NCBI RefSeq assembly: GCF_030247185.1
Contig: NC_080572.1
Span: 37,735,383 to 37,799,382 of the forward strand
Source of the DNA: Malaya genurostris
Lineage: Eukaryota; Arthropoda; Insecta; Diptera; Culicidae
Direction of reading: 5' to 3'
Length of the DNA stretch: 64,000 nt
Shown here: piece after piece, positions 12,667 to 24,800 of the stretch
Position numbering within the stretch: the stretch's first letter is position 1
Layout: every line of letters starts with the position of its first letter
Notes under the pieces: model-generated
Told to the model about the DNA's origin: nothing
What the model saw: the letters and a program-made list of their open reading frames with translations, nothing else
The model's database searches: none
Program-made: the position numbers and the translations under genes

Positions 12667-15256
12667 TTATTTGAATATTTTAAATTGGAATGCTCGATCT
12701 TTGAAATCGAGTGAAGATGAATTTTATAATTTTCTCAAAGTTCACAAAATTCATATTGCCGTTGTGACAGAAACTTTTCTTAAACCAAATGTCAAATTGA
12801 AAAGAAATCCACATTATGTGGTTCATCGATTTGATAGGTTTACTGGAATGGGTGGTGGAGTTGCCATTTTTGTCCAACGGCAAATTAAACATCGAATTTT
12901 ACCTTCTTTCAATACTAAAGTAATTGAAAGCTTGGGAATTGAAGTTGAAACCATTCGTGGAATTTATTTCATCGCTGGAGTATATTTGCCATTTCAATGC
13001 ACCGGCGATCAATTAAATAGGGTAATAGGGGACTTAAATGCTAAGCATGTCCAGTGGAATTGTAGGCAAAATAACAGTAATGGTGAAATACTTCATAATC
13101 AACTCTCAGCTGGTTACTTCACAGTTCTTCATCCCAGTAATCCTACTTGTTTCTCTTCCGTGAAAAACCCATCTACAATTGATCTGGTTCTAACGGATCA
13201 AAGTCACATTTGTAGTGAACCGATTACACATGCTGACTTTGACTCAGATCATCTTCCTGTAACATTCAGACTTTCCAACGAAGCTATAATTAATCTAATT
13301 AGTTCTATATTCAACTATCATAGAGCTAATTGGTTGGATTACAGATCTCACATTGAAAATCATGTGGATCATGAAACTATTTTAGAAAATTCTGCGGACA
13401 TCGACACAGCAATTGATAATTTGAATCATTACATTATCGAAGCTAGAAATCTTTCAGTTCCCAAAGCTCAAACTAAATTAAATTCTCCTATCATCGATGA
13501 CAATCTTCAACTGCTCATTCGGTTGAAGAATGTTCGTCGACGACAATATCAACGTTCTCGTGATCCTGCTATGAAAAACATAGTTAAGGATTTACAAAAA
13601 GAAATTAAACATAGATTTACTCTTTTGCGAAATGAAAATTTCGCTAAAGAAGTTGAACAAATTAAACCATATTCTAAACCTTTCTGGAAACTTTCTAAGG
13701 TTCTGAAGAAACCTCAGAAACCAATTCCTGCTCTCAAGGAAGGAAATCAAATACTTCTTACAAATGGCGAAAAAGATCAAAAACTTGCTCAGCAGTTCGA
13801 GAGTGTACACAATTTTAATTTGAACGTTGTGAGTCCTATTGAAAATGAAGTCTCACTGAAATATGAGCATATTTCAACCCAAGTGTTATCACACGATGCC
13901 ATTATTGAGACGAATTTTGACGAAATTAAATCAATTATTAGGAAATTCAAAAACATGAAGGCTCCTGGTAATGATGGAATTTTTAATATTCTTATTAAAA
14001 ATCTTTCCGATGTTGCCTTGAGACTTCTGGTTAAAATTTTCAACAAGTGTTTTTCATTAGCTTACTTCCTAAAAAGAAGGAAAAACGCTTAAGTAATTCC
14101 TATCCTGAAACCTGATAAAAATCCAGCAGAAACATCAAGTTATCGACCAATTAGCTTACTTTCTTCTATCAGTAAACTGTTTGAAAAAATTATCTTGTTG
14201 AGAATGATGTCTCATATAAATGAGAATTCAATTTTTTTACCAGAGCAGTTTGGATTTCGTCATGAACATTCAACTACTCATCAACTTGTAAGAGTTACGA
14301 ACATGATAAAAGCAAACAAATCTTCTGGGTTATCCACTGGAGTTGCTCTTCTAGACATAGAAAAAGCATTCGATAGTGTTTGGCACAAAGGTTTAATAGC
14401 AAAAATGTCTGATTTCCAGTTTCCTATTTATTTGATCAAAATGATTCAAAATTATTTAACTGATCGTACTCTTCAGGTTAGCTATCAGAATTGTAAATCT
14501 GAATTGCTACCCGTACGAGCCGGTGTTCCGCAGGGTTCGAGCGTAGCTCCAATCTTGTATAATATTTTCACTTCTGATCTTCCAAATCTACCCGTTGGTT
14601 GTCAGAAATCGCTATTCTGTGACGACACAAGTCTGTTAGCCACAGGTAGAAATCTAAGAGTGATCTGCAGTCGCCTACAAAGGAGTTTAAATATTTTCAG
14701 TGATCTGTCAAAATGGAAAATTAAACCAAATGCAGCAAAAACGCAATTAATTATCTTTCCTCATAAGCCAAGAGCTTCTTTTCTTAAACCAAACAATAAT
14801 CACATTTTCAAATTGAATGGCTTGGAATTGACATGGTCTGATCAAGCTAAATACTTAGGTTTAACGTATGACAAAAAACTCACTTTCAAGGATCACATTG
14901 AAGGAATCCAGGCAAAGTGTAATAAATATATTAAATGTTTATATCCTCTTATAAACAGTAATTCTAAGCTCTGTCTAAAAAACAAATTGTTAATTTATAA
15001 ACAAATTTTCAGACCAGCCATGCTTTATGCAGTACCAATTTGGTCAAGTTGTTGTTCCACCAGGAAGAAAACGCTTCAAAGGATTCAGAATAAAATTCTG
15101 AAAATGATTTTGAAGCGTCCTCCCTGGTTTAGTACAAATGAGTTACACAGACTCACAAATATAGAACCATTAGATGTAATGTCACATAATATTATAAGCA
15201 AATTCCGACAAAAATCGATGCAATCTTCAATTGAATCGATTCGCTCTCTGTATTAG
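12656..15256 (+). pseudogene. Jockey ORF2, endonuclease-reverse transcriptase, one nonsense codon
   Basis: An 867-codon frame beginning at an ATG that overlaps the end of ORF1 by 11 nt. Residues 1-205 form an apurinic-type endonuclease: ILNWNARSL, ETFL, a GDLNAKH catalytic block and SDHLPV. The reverse transcriptase carries FRHEHST, motif A FDSVWHKGL, AGVPQGSSVAP and the catalytic FCDD (usually FADD), then the thumb region YLGLTYD. A TAA at 14090-14092 replaces what looks like a lysine codon in the block leading to VIPILKP; the frame is open and unchanged on both sides. About 16 codons are missing in frame just before GDLNAKH, compared with the copy at 60200-60310. The product is therefore probably inactive. 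Confidence 0.92.
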
Positions 15257-15489
15257 TTAGTAAGTTAGTATATAAGTTTTTTTTTCCCATTACACAATTC
15301 AAGTAGGTTTAGAATTTTCCCTACACAAAAAATCTCAGAATTGCGGAAGCAAATAATATCCTCATGGTAATAACCAAATCATATATATAATAGGGCTGAA
15401 AAGTCACCACTTGTGGCTGAACACCCAATTTAAATCTTAATAATTTTATTTTAACTCGTATTCCAATAAATAGTTATTTAAAAAAAAAA

Positions 15490-16560
15490 CAGTACTGGTG
15501 CCATTTTCGGTCAATCCCGATCAATCGATACAGATCGGAAGAACAGACCTACGTACGTTCCCCAAAGAATATGTACGTTTCATTGGTATTGGTGAATTTT
15601 CTCTAGTTGGATTGAATCGCGAACGGCTTTTAGTACCTCGGTAATAAATGGTAAGAATTACTTCAAAAACGATACATTTTCTGCGAATAACTAAACAGAA
15701 GTATGGTCACATTAAACTGTACATACAAAAAAATGCAAGTTGAACGGTAATACAGTGTTTCAAAACAATTTCATTAAATCAAGTGAACAAAATGGTTCCA
15801 AAACCAGTTACTCATTCAATTTCAATATACAGTCCTCGTCTGTTTCGCCGCTTATCAGGATCGTGCCGTTTGTTTACTAAGATTCGTGATTACGCTGGCT
15901 AACGTTATAGTTTGCAAAAGTATGATACATGAAACGTAATACTATGCCATCGTATTGTCTTTATACTGCTCAAGGTCATAGTTTCCTCATCTGAAATTTT
16001 ACTCAAATAGGAACTCATAAAAAAACTATGGATTACATTCTAAAGTAGTAGAGATAAGTAGACTGTTTCGTCTTACTGATTCTGAACTCCTCTCGTAAGT
16101 TCTAAAATGATTTGTAATTTTAGTTGAAGTTGAAAATTTATTCGTAGTAGCATAACACAAAAACTTATCAAAAGCGTGTATTTGTTCTTGTGTATAGTAC
16201 CTCAAATTTTAGTACATCATAATGTAATAGGTTTTTTGCTTGCAAGGCAACTTAGTTCAACATTCTGTTCATTCTGTTCTTTTGTTCATTTTTTACGTAA
16301 CGATAAAAAATCCTAATTAGGTTTTACGCTAATATGACAAAATCAAACAAAATTCACTGAATAAACATCGTTTGACAGCAAGCAAACGGCGGTTTGTTAA
16401 CGTGTTCATTCTAATATGGTAATATATATTAGAGATGGTTGGGTTTCGGGCACAGAAAAAAAATGGTTTGTCGGATACGGGTACGAAAATTTGGTCGGGT
16501 ATCGGGTATTTGAACCCGACTACCAAGATTTTTATTATTAGCGGGTACGGGCTCGGGTTT
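15490..16560. other. Intronic sequence with no recognised feature
   Basis: AT-rich DNA between the Jockey 3' end and a (TA)n tract. 'GGGTACGGG' and 'GGGTATCGGGTATTTG' blocks at 16430-16560 repeat a short 'CGGGTA' motif and may be a repeat end. No gene seen. Confidence 0.35.
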
Positions 16561-16578
16561 AGAAGAAAATTTATTGTT

Positions 16579-16582
<4 letters not shown>

Positions 16583-16662
<80 letters not shown>
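16583..16662. repeat. (TA)n microsatellite, about 80 bp
   Basis: Uninterrupted TA run within Atg1 intron 1. Confidence 0.95.
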
Positions 16663-16669
<7 letters not shown>

Positions 16670-16689
16670 AAACTTAAAAACCCGACTTT

Positions 16690-17460
16690 TAAACCGACGC
16701 CCAGAGAGGGACGTGATGTATGTCATACACCATTCGACCCAGTTCGTCAAGCACACAACATGTCTGTGTGTGCCTTAGTGTGTATGCAACCAAAATATGC
16801 ACTAGATTTATTCGGAGAAGGTTGGAGCGATTTTCACAACTTCTATTAAAAGTATCTTCTTCCTATATCCTGCTATTAAATTTCATCCGGATCCGACTGC
16901 CGGTTTTGGAGTAACGGGGTAAATTGTGCAAATATTTTTTTTAATGCATTGCACACCGATCGACCTATTTTCACAGATTTTGGTTCAAATGAATGGTCTT
17001 ACAATCCTAAAGAATAGTGTCGAATTTTATTAAGATACGACTTCTGCCTCGGAATTGGCAGAATAAAAATAAGTAGAAAATTAAAAATTCCAAGAACGTG
17101 TTTCTATACATGGCACGAAAAAATCGAGCAAAATACTTTCAACTTGGCGTATAATTCTTCTATTGAACAGGTTTGGTTAGTTAATGATCAAATATATTGA
17201 TTTTGGGTATACCGGATCTACGTTCCCGGTACCAGAAGTACCGAAAAAAAGTAATCGTGTACTCCAAATCGGAAATCACTGTGTGCATAAAACGGAAAAA
17301 AATTCTAAACCTGGCTCAAAACCATTTCAATTTGAAATGTATGTTAGATTTTCACAAATTTAGGCCCAAATGAAAGGTTTTGTAGTCTCATAGACTGCTA
17401 TTGACTTTTGTTCGGATGCGACCTCCGGTTCCGGAACAACAGGGTAAAGTGTTTTTGAAA
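16690..17460 (+). repeat. Array of about 180-bp dispersed monomers
   Basis: Same family as 9460-10520. It includes 'CCATTCGACCCAGTTCGTC', 'ATCCGGATCCGACTGCCGG' and 'ACCTCCGGTTCCGGAACAA'. Three to four diverged units are visible. Confidence 0.7.
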
Positions 17461-18090
17461 TTTATAACCTCCCCGAGTAGATGTAAATGGCAAACAAAGA
17501 TCCAAATAATAACAAATTTTACCATCATATCTTGTTTTGACGTTTCTGTGTTATCAAAGCGATACTTGGTATTATCTTGATATTTGATCTAGAGAATCAA
17601 GAAATTGTACAATATCTGTCTAGCATCTAAATTAGTTATTATATCATATTTCGTTATTGATGAGTGTTTAATTTTATTAAGTACAATTGGTCCAGTAGTT
17701 CTATTTTCAAATAAAATACAATTGAATAAACTGCAATGATAGAATTTTAAATTTTGTTGACATTTTCAAATGAAGACTTTGTTATGAATTTTGATATTTT
17801 AACTCTTATATCAAACTATCATAAATAATGTTAATTTCTACCATTGAGAAGTTCGGTTTAAATAATAGAATTTGTTATTGGTTTGCAAATCACTTGTACC
17901 CGGGTCATGTAGAGCGAAAATGAAGAATTTCTATAAACTTGGTTGAAAACTTTTTTATAATGTGGAAAAGATTTTATTTGAATCTTATTCAAGATTCTTA
18001 AAATTGGAACACTCGCTCGGTGGGCATCGGAAATGGATTGAATTGACCGAAAATCTACTTTTTTAGCGACAAATTGTGTTCACTGACGAA
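17461..18090. other. Intronic sequence with no recognised feature
   Basis: AT-rich, rich in 'GAATTTT' and 'TTGATATT' type words. No coding potential or paired termini were recognised. Confidence 0.35.
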
Positions 18091-18094
18091 CGGG

Positions 18095-18915
18095 GCTTGC
18101 AAATTGAAGCAACGAATTTTAACAAAAGAGTTTCACCCTAAGGAGTGTATCGATAAGTAGTTAGCAACATTCAAACAGTTATTATTATTTTGAAATGGCC
18201 TAATATTTTACAGCGTGTTTTGCGGTGACATGTTTGTTTACATGTCAATAACAGCTGCGCAATCGATTGGTTTCGGTTCGGAAGGAAGACTCTCGAGCGC
18301 TGCCCGGACCGGAACCAGGACATGGACGACGCTGACACCACGGTGGCGATGGAAAAGTTTGGACAGAAGGTGTTGGTCTGGCAAACAATTTGTACCTGTG
18401 GTTTGCGGTCGTCGATTTTCTTCACGAAGGACACAATTAACGCCAAGGTGTACGAGGAAGAATGTTTGAAGAAGAGAATGCTGCCACTGTACAGAAAGCA
18501 TAAGGCTCCTCCTCTCTTCTGGCCGGATTTGGCCACTGTACAGAAAGCATAAGGCTCCTCCTCTCTTCTGGCCGGACGCCAACTTCGTTCTACAGTGGTT
18601 GTCAAAAAATAATGTACAATTCGTGCAAAAGGATATCAACCCACCGAACTGCCAATTGAAAGGTATTGGGCAATTGTCAAGCGGCACCGTAAACATTGCC
18701 TCTATGACCTTGCTTCGCGTCTTGTAGCACGCCGTGAATAAAAGTTCTTCATTGTACTAAAGAAAGCGAACCCTTCCTTTCATTGTTTTGCCATGGATTG
18801 CTTAGTTCATGTGTTAACTGAAGCTGAGAGCACAGGCAATTTACTAGGCAAGGGAACTGGTCTACTCAAAAACATATACTCTCACGCATACAGTTTCTCT
18901 CAACTGAATTGTCGT
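18095..18915 (+). mobile_element. IS630-Tc1-mariner element, decayed
   Basis: Boundaries come from comparison with 51580-52260, which carries the same outer sequences inverted. 'GGGCTTGCAAATTGAAGC' is shared at one side. 'GTAAACATTGCC' plus 'CTTGCTTCGCGTCTTGTAGC' is shared at the other side. The centre holds a transposase relic. True terminal repeats were not defined. Confidence 0.7.
18300..18700 (+). pseudogene. Tc1/mariner-superfamily transposase remnant
   Basis: The frames encode VLVWQTICTCGLRS, then INAKVYEEECLKKRMLPL, then PPLFWPDLA, where the Asp would be the second catalytic residue. After a break they encode VLQWLSKNNVQFV and NPPNCQL, the block that precedes the third catalytic acid. 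This is the cut-and-paste transposase of an IS630-Tc1-mariner element; the motif style resembles the mosquito DD37E lineage, which is inference. A 49-bp direct tandem duplication (from 18483 and again from 18532) and several frame breaks disable it. Confidence 0.75.
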
Positions 18916-18929
18916 TTTGGGAACGAATG

Positions 18930-19849
18930 TTCTCGAAACACCATTACACCCAGAAAAGTGCACTTTCTAAAACCAAATTTTCGGCCGAAATTCACGTACA
19001 TGTGCGTTTGATTTATAAAAGAATAGTCGTGAAACTCAAAAACAAACATCCTGTACAACTCGAAAAGTACAAATCGGATACTACACTGAAAAAATTTGGT
19101 TCTTTAGTCGATTAGCAAAAAAACGTGCTTAATCCATCTAGCAGTGAGATAATACCTTTTTTATCAATCAGCATGTAATGTGTAAATATTCTTCGTTGTT
19201 TAGTTTCCATGAAATTATTTTAATGATTAAATAATTTCAATTTTGGAATCGCAAAACGAATCGAAGATAGAAATTGTATGAAACCTTAAAATTATTTCTT
19301 TCAATCTAAACGTGTGACAATCGATTAAGCATTCCATGATATGTAGAAGTGAGTTCTCCTTTAAAGTTTTTATCATTATTTATGGTACTTTCAGAAACGG
19401 TATCTAGAGACTAGCATAACTAAAAATTGTTCGTATGTCCATGAATAAGTATGACGAATAAATTGAAATAGTTTTGAGCCCAACTTTGAAGGTTTTTTTG
19501 GTATCGTCATCTTCTATGATGGTTTGAATTCGAGAATCGGTGTAGCCGAAGTCAGTTGAATTCGTCTAATTGATTATTAACCATTTCATTAGATACGAAA
19601 TTTTCGAAAATCAGTGTAGCCATCTTAGAGAAATCGTTGTACGTTCCATATAAAATTTTTGGATACCTTCCGGGATCGAGAACCGAATACCGGTAAAACT
19701 GAAATAAGTTTATTTGGTCGTCGACCCTCAAAATCTGTAAACCCAATAAACCCAATAAATTTATGTGAAATGTTTACTCTAATCATTTTATGGGACCTTA
19801 AGAGCATTGATTTGAATATTAGATGGACGAAATTGGTTCACCCGAGGAA
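18930..19849. other. Intronic sequence with no recognised feature
   Basis: AT-rich DNA. A short open frame at 19659-19979 overlaps the inverted monomer at its end and is not considered a gene. Confidence 0.35.
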
Positions 19850-19985
19850 GATGAGAGACATCATTCAAATTTTATTACATATATCATCCTGTAGTTCCGG
19901 AACCAGAAGTCGGATCCACATAAATTTCAAAAACTTTATATGGAAGCATAGGACTGTTCATATGAGTCTAAGTTTTTAGAAATCA
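19850..19985 (-). repeat. Single dispersed monomer, inverted
   Basis: Contains 'AGTTCCGGAACCAGAAGTCG' and 'CTATCTCTGAGAAAAAT', the reverse complement of the 180-bp monomer consensus seen at 9460-10520. Confidence 0.65.
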
Positions 19986-20454
19986 GTTAAGCTATCTCTG
20001 AGAAAAATGTTTGAAATTATTTTTCACACACAAATTTGCTTTTCTCGACGAACTTCTTCGAATAGTATAAGGGTATAAGAGGTTATGTTCTTCCAGTAAT
20101 TATTGTTGCAAGCAGTATAAACCCATATAGATATGAGATTATTTTGAATAGGAACTGAAATTACTGACATCTTTCTAATACATATGTCATGTTCGAACGA
20201 TTATGTTGCATAGTTGTTTATCATCAAGCGCGTAAAACTCCTACTATTGGAATAAGACGAAAAGTCGCTTACACAAAAATGTAGATATCTCCATTAAAAA
20301 TGGTCCGATATCAACAATCTATGGCTTGTTGAATAGCTATTACCGTGTGGAATCTAAGTCTAAAAGCATATTCCGTTTTCAAAGCCAATTGTGACAGATA
20401 TTGTATAAAAACTGAAAATTTTGTAATAAAACTTAGTATAACTTAAAATGTAAA

Positions 20455-20650
20455 CATCCGATCTCAAAACCATTCAATAGCGTTCAGAGTGACTGGGAGA
20501 CCTTTCATTTGCGCTAGATTGATAAAATCGGTCCAGTCATCTCTGAGATCTCGACCTCTTTGTTGGCAACACACACAGCCACATACACACACAAGAACAT
20601 CTGCTCAGTTCGTCGAGCTGAATCATTTAGTATATGACACTCAGCACTTT
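20455..20650 (-). repeat. Dispersed monomer, inverted
   Basis: Contains 'CCAGTCATCTCTGAGA', 'ACACACAGCCACATACACAC' and 'CTCAGTTCGTCGAGCTGAA', the reverse complement of the monomer family. Confidence 0.65.
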
Positions 20651-21919
20651 TCTAAAGTTTAGGCGAATTCTATACCTGTTTTTTATATTAAAAAAAATGT
20701 AAAACACAATGTTGGATTTCGATAAAAATTTGTCCCAAGATAGATACCCACCAGCCAAGGTTATTCTAACTAACAATATCGGGCACCTCGCTACAGAGTA
20801 TTCTGTGAAATCTCCTCAAAAAGTGAGTTTTATGGGATAATTATAACTTTTATTTTTGTTTAGTTTTCGATAAAAAGACACAGAAAAAAATCGATATAGA
20901 CCAGCGTGTTTTGTAAAAAAAAACTTTTTTCCCTTAAAGTATCTATTTTGCCTTGTTTGAGCGGTTGGTTCGGGAACATAATTCCCTAAAAAAAAATGAA
21001 ATTTTATCAATATCAAAAATAGTGTTTATTGTGAATCGATTTTTTACAGTGTAGAACTTATTTCATCTTGATTTTTTTCAGTATTTTGTATCGAAAATTG
21101 GATGATATTTGGGAAAATTACTAGTACATTTTTATAGGATTTATCATATTTAGACTATAAACATTTGACCATAATTAATAAAAAAAAAGTTTGGCCTTTT
21201 TCAAAAGGCAGTCTAGATCAATTTTGGAAAAACGAAGTATGCAGTGTTTTTTTCTTATACACACTTAAAACCGATTCTCGAACTCGGCATTTTGAAATAC
21301 CGAAGTAAATCGGCAACACGACATTTTGCTGATTTTTCAGTAAGCCACATGCTCTTTTCCGAAATTCGTTGAAGTAATATGCTGATATCTCAGTAAAGCG
21401 GATATTTTTGCAAAGTTTGGCATAATGTTATGCTGAACTTGTCAGTAAACAACAAGTATACCGAAATTAGCAAGTTCCTTTGCCGAGATGCCGAACAGTG
21501 AGTTAGCTTTTATTAAATCTCGGTGAGGAACTTGTCACCTAATGTCTCTTTTCGATTTTGCAAAGTACAACGTCATCATTGTTCGTGGAGTTGAAAAACA
21601 TATAAATTGGAAGAAGAAAAACAATTTTTTATATTACGTGACAAGATAAGTGAAATAAGAAAAGTATCTGCTTCGGAAATATAATTATTAATATAGGTTT
21701 ATTTCCTGGTAGGGGCATTGAGGATCACTAGAAGAAATTGACTTTGAGTGGGATATTTTCATTTTTGGATGCTAGATTCAAATGAACGTAATGAACCACT
21801 CTCTTTCTCCAACCTTTGCTTTTGTGACTTATTTTTCACACAATTATAAAGAAAAATCCATTCCACGTTCAGTTACTGATGACTCGGTAATTCATGATTC
21901 AATCCTGATCGCTTTTGCC
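20651..21919. other. Intronic repeat-like sequence
   Basis: At 21270-21560 the words 'CTCGGCATTTTGAAATACC' and 'GCCGAGATGCCGAAC' appear in opposite senses, which suggests a small inverted-repeat element, but the ends could not be fixed. No gene seen. Confidence 0.35.
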
Positions 21920-22150
21920 GAGACCCATAGTGTTATGTATCGCTCTACTCAGTTCGACGAGATCGGATAATGTCTGTATGTGCACCTTTGAACTATTCTT
22001 CTCTCCATTCAATTGTCTCGGAGATGACTGAATCGATTTCATCAAGCTCGATTGAAAGCTTCTCTTGGGTTGTGAGTCAATTGTGAAGATCGAATGGCTG
22101 TCACTTTTGGTTCCAGAGATATAAAAGTATAAGTGACGTAACCAACAAAA
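21920..22150 (+). repeat. Dispersed monomer, diverged
   Basis: Contains 'CTCTACTCAGTTCGACGAG', 'TGTCTGTATGTGCACC' and 'CTCGGAGATGACTGAATCG', matching the 180-bp monomer family. Confidence 0.6.
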
Positions 22151-23849
22151 CGCACTTTTTTCTCTCCACTTCGATTCAGTCGTATAAGTGACGAAACCAT
22201 AAAATCACATTTTTCTAACAATTATTCCAGAAAATCTTTTCTATTAAGTTTATTGAGGACCTTTTAACTATTGTCTTTCGGGTCCTATTCCAGATGTGAC
22301 CAATGATCAAGTTAACATTCATTATTGCTAATGCTTTTGTGAACTACCAAAATCAATCTAAATGAGCCACCCGGCGATCGAACAAAATTAGGTTAAAGCC
22401 GGGTATAAATAAACGATATACAAAAATCCTCAATGAATTCGTATTTAAAATTAACCCAACTTCGTGTCATGTTTTATATTAATGAAAAACAAAATGACTG
22501 TGTCAATGATAGGGGAAGTCTCATTAAATTATGTACTTACTTCTTCGCTTCCGAGGAAAATGCTGCTTGATTTTGATTAGAACCTCTCATCACCAAAAAA
22601 CTAAACGGCCATTTTCAGAGCATCCAAAATGTTCAAACAATTATTTTCGAAAGGATATTTCCAATATGTGGAACACAAACAGCTGATTTTGACAATAGTT
22701 TTGTAATGCTGCGTCAATAGTTCGAACAACCCCATAGGACTGTGCTTTGTAAAAATCGACTCTCTAGTAATTTTTATAAATTTCAATTGCATCACAATTC
22801 AGTGTTCCAAAGAGTTGATTTCATTGTTTGTAAAAAAATTCTAAATAACTGATGACGCTTTCTTCAAGATAAAAAAAATTTCAAATTTTGACCGACACTA
22901 ACTCATGTCTGATTTGGCTCAAATTTTGCATAGTGACTTTTTTTGATGTGTTTAAGCCTTCAGGATTCACCGCATTGTGAAATTCGATGGTCACCTTCAA
23001 CGCCTCAGCATCCCAACAATTTTTCGTTAGCTTTCCTCAGTCTTGGCTTCACTTTCGCTGAAAATCCATAAAGTGATAGTTGCGGCGTATGTTGTTTTAG
23101 TGATTATATGAGTGGTATTGATATTCTCAAATATAAAAATAAGGAACAAATTTTAGAAAACTTCAAGTGTGGTTTCGATTGTGTTGAAAGTAACGTTATT
23201 TCAAATTATCAAGCGGAAACTCATTCTATGGCATTTTTCCATTATGGCATGATGCTAAATCCCCGCAAAACAGAACAAAACTGTTTTTTTTTGCTTGAGA
23301 AAAGGCAACAGGCTTATCAGGCTCTCCTACACATAAGTGAACAATTTTGAAGTGAGCCTCTGAATTGTTCAATGTGGCCAAACGAACTTACGCTTATGGT
23401 CTGTGCTAAAGGAGAATTGATGTACCAAGAAGAATAATTTTCACTTATTCATAATAACTAATTATCACTAAACTCAGAAAAATGTCCAACTCTAGACAAC
23501 TAATATTGTAATAAATAGAACGAATTGTTGATACAATACATTCAAATGTCATCACGAACATTATTGACATGTTTATCGATGCCTTTTCACAAAAGTTCTA
23601 TGAGTTTGTTTTTCTTTAATTTTCAAATTTCTTTTGTTCAAACCACACCACATACACTTTTTACTAGTTAAAAACTTGACAACGATGATTTTTCTGCAAA
23701 CCTTTTTACATCTAGAGGATATCTTTGAGGTATAAATCTTGTATTTTAGAAATATTCATCGTGGAAAAGCTTCGAAAATACGCCGGACGTTCGTAGCTGG
23801 AAATGCTCTAAATTCATGTAATATTTTTACTAGATGTTATTGATCTTAC
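22151..23849. other. Intronic sequence next to Atg1 exon 1
   Basis: No coding exon was recognised. A plus-strand frame at 23108-23350 (80 codons) has no recognisable motif. Confidence 0.4.
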
Positions 23850-23939
23850 CTCCCGATGGCGACCTTTAAAGACGACAGCAAACGCTCCATGGCCTATCAG
23901 ATCTTTGCTGTTGTATTCGAATTGCCCAACCACTTCCAT
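23850..23939 (-). CDS. Atg1: Atg1 kinase, coding exon 1 with start codon
   Basis: Thirty codons from the ATG at 23939-23937, ending in phase 0 at a GTAAGATC donor. The translation MEVVGQFEYNSKDLIGHGAF is followed by AVVFKGRHRE. It contains the kinase glycine-rich loop in the form GHGAFAVV, characteristic of Atg1/ULK kinases, and joins directly to exon 2 (KHFPVAIK). The product starts autophagosome formation downstream of TOR and AMPK signalling and acts in the cytosol and at pre-autophagosomal sites. The start is chosen because it matches the usual short N terminus before the glycine loop. Confidence 0.95.
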
Positions 23940-24800
23940 GATAGGACACACGCACTTACTCAGGAATTATTTCACTTTTTTTTTCTTAATATCTATTTTT
24001 CACACTTGGCAATTTGCTGGATTGGTTTTAGGGCTCTACAAAATTTACAGCACTATTTTTTGCACTTTATATGGAGCACTAATTTTTCCCTCGTCATTCC
24101 TACTACTGCAGAATTTCGAAGTGTAAAACTTTATCAATTGTAATGCGAGTTATTTTATTCTACTTGTCCAACTGCAAAACTTTTGCTGTTGCTCAAAACA
24201 AACATCAAACAAATAAAAAATGCAAGCCCTACCAACTTCCACTTGTTTTTTTTTCACTATTTCGACTTGATTCGCAATATTCCGCGAAGAGCAAATTAAT
24301 TCTTCTGGAAAACCATCCGTGGTGACATTTTTGTTCCAGATTTTGTCGGACTGTTTTTTTTCCTCTTAAAGTAGGTATACGTAAGAATCGACGACAGGGC
24401 AAATCAATAAACCTTATTCATCCCCTTTCCGTGTCTTTCGTGTACAGGGAAAAGCGAATTTCCTCACACGAAAAAAAATGTTGGTTCGCGAGACGCAAAA
24501 TTTTTCACTACGACGGAATCTATTGCGACGACAGCGGGGATTAGGATGGCTCGTGCAAGCACACTTTTCGTTTTCTGATGAAAATATTGGCAATTGCAGC
24601 AGCAACAGCACAATCGAATAACAAAGATGACGGCACCCAAGAATGTTTTCCGACACCACCATCGAGGAAATGCTAATCACTATTATTTTTTCTTCCGCTG
24701 CTCTCTCCTGCTTGCTCACTTCTGACGGTTCCAGTTCGCAATCGAAAAAATATCTCCTTCCACCCGCTTCACAGAGACCCCTTTGTCTATATAACTTCAT
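23940..24800 (-). other. Atg1: Probable Atg1 5' UTR and promoter-proximal region
   Basis: Upstream of the Atg1 ATG on the minus strand the sequence is AT-rich with 'AGTGCAAAAAATAGTGC' words, then becomes GC-richer with CAG/GCTGCT tracts at 24414-24800. This looks like mosquito 5' UTR sequence. A 128-codon frame (24414-24800, minus) lies here. I see no family match, so it may be an upstream open frame or chance. The transcription start is not fixed. Confidence 0.45.

Larger units (their letters stand above)
10832..15487 (+). mobile_element. Jockey-type non-LTR retrotransposon, near full length
   Basis: A 4.66-kb element flanked by a 10-bp target duplication AACAGTACTG (10822-10831 and 15488-15497). 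It has a 5' UTR of about 278 bp rich in 'AAGGCT' repeats, two overlapping open frames, a 3' UTR and a terminal A run. The second frame has endonuclease and reverse transcriptase but no RNase H, as in the Jockey clade. One nonsense codon in ORF2 and a short in-frame endonuclease deletion make this copy non-autonomous. Confidence 0.93.
6522..23849 (-). other. Atg1: Atg1 intron 1 (17.3 kb, transposon-rich)
   Basis: Donor GTAAGATC on the minus strand at the exon 1 end and acceptor AAACAG at the exon 2 start, phase 0. It contains a Jockey element, a Tc1-mariner relic, monomer arrays, a (TA)n tract and a tRNA-like sequence. All are intronic to Atg1, and the Jockey element is antisense to it. Confidence 0.85.

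Noticed and set aside
18171..18696. Minus-strand frames of about 150 codons
   Set aside because: They are antisense to the transposase relic, whose plus-strand motifs are clear.
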